Source: Synchiropus splendidus (taxonomy: Eukaryota; Chordata; Actinopteri; Syngnathiformes; Callionymidae). From it: a stretch of 64,000 bases of DNA. This document shows, piece after piece, positions 63,407-64,000 of the stretch (position 1 is the first letter of the stretch; each line of letters starts with the position of its first letter). The position numbers and the translations under genes were made by a program. The stretch is taken from assembly GCF_027744825.2 (NCBI RefSeq), contig NC_071338.1, positions 31,583,001 through 31,647,000 of the forward strand, given 5' to 3'. The notes beneath the pieces are model-generated. The model was not told the DNA's origin and ran no database searches. It saw only the letters and a program-made list of their open reading frames with translations.

Positions 63407-63565
63407 TAGAGATGTGCTGATGATGCTTCATGAAACAGTGTCCTCATTTCAAGAGCCCTATAATTGAATATTCTAATGAAACTCACCTCATATTGAAGCG
63501 AGCGCCACCTACTGAGCTCTGAAAGTGAGGACACTGTTTCATGAAGCGTCATCAGCACGTCACTT
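63407..63565. mobile_element. hAT-like palindromic MITE, copy 19, abutting copy 18
   Basis: It starts TAGAGATGTGCTGATGATGC directly at the end of copy 18 and ends GTCATCAGCACGTCACTT. The left motif is deleted; the right arm has GAGCGCCACCTACTGAGCTC. Confidence 0.88.
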
Positions 63566-63708
63566 GGTGCTATATGATTTTGTTTTTAGGCTACTAACCT
63601 GCAGTTTCAGTAAATCACAGATCATCCATGTTGAGGTTCAAACGTCTACTGCCTGACTTTACAGTGGCAACACAAAATCTGCAAAACAAAACTCATGCAC
63701 ACACTCAC

Positions 63709-63885
63709 AGGTCTCGCAGTCTTCAGGAAGTCAGCTGACTGCGGGCGCCTATAGAACAGTACTCCCTCGTGCTGTGACCCGGGAGTCATGCTCCGATACA
63801 GTGAGGGCGCCTGCGGCACCTGAGTCTGAACAAGGACATCAGCTGTGCTCTGGCTTTGATTCTCGCCCTGCGTCGCCAGCAACAT
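63709..63885 (-). CDS. Candidate first coding exon of an unrecognised gene (low confidence)
   Basis: On the - strand, an ATG at 63885 opens 59 codons ending at a strong donor (CCT|GTGAGTG, phase 0). An in-frame stop lies 18 bases upstream of the ATG. A TATAAAGC motif lies about 100 bp upstream (63982-63989 reversed). The peptide starts MLLATQGENQSQSTADVLVQ and has no domain I recognise. It could be chance: only one splice site is visible and the gene would continue leftward through MITEs. Confidence 0.25.
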
Positions 63886-64000
63886 GACAAGGTGGGAACT
63901 TTACGCGCGTGGAGACGATCTTCACGTCGCGTGTGTCCACTCCTGCTGGACAGTTTATTTGCAACAACCTCTCAGACTAAAAGCTTTATATCGACTGCAT

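Overview
The window is vertebrate nuclear DNA. It has a multi-exon gene with GT-AG introns, several as short as 59-93 bp, embedded in dense DNA-transposon and LINE debris. Very short introns, abundant hAT-like and Tigger-like MITEs and fish-type LINE tails suggest a teleost, probably percomorph; the species cannot be named from sequence alone. There are no bacterial or phage genes.

The one gene I can firmly support is on the + strand: igdcc4 (immunoglobulin superfamily DCC subclass member 4, 'Nope'). Nineteen coding exons (exon 2 to the terminal exon) run from 15634 to the TAA at 53656-53658. All reading phases agree, giving about 1,200 residues: four Ig domains, five fibronectin type III domains, one transmembrane segment and a cytoplasmic tail. 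The first exon (signal peptide) was not found and probably lies upstream, so positions 1-15633 are best read as intron 1.

Layout: 1-15633 is intron 1, with MITEs, two copies of an ~850 bp duplicated segment and a ~300 bp GT tract. 15634-27421 holds Ig1 and the first half of Ig2, separated by an 11 kb intron with two oppositely oriented Tigger-like elements and a 126-bp minisatellite. 27422-38220 completes Ig2 and Ig3. 38221-49858 carries the rest of the ectodomain and the transmembrane exon in compact clusters, with a nested foldback transposon just before exon 11. 50780-53658 encodes the cytoplasmic tail. 53659-64000 is 3' UTR or intergenic DNA with more MITEs and a 56-bp satellite inside a hAT-like element that has split an old LINE tail. 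A possible first exon of an unrecognised gene lies on the - strand near the right edge.

The strongest non-genic signal is a palindromic hAT-like MITE family (about 18 full or partial copies). Its two arms carry inverted matches to the vertebrate CTCF core motif, so the family may disperse paired CTCF-like sites. Also notable: two stop-free introns of 72 and 93 bp (exitron candidates), a ~680 bp inverted Tigger pair able to form long dsRNA in the igdcc4 pre-mRNA, and several MITE-in-MITE or transposon-in-repeat nestings.
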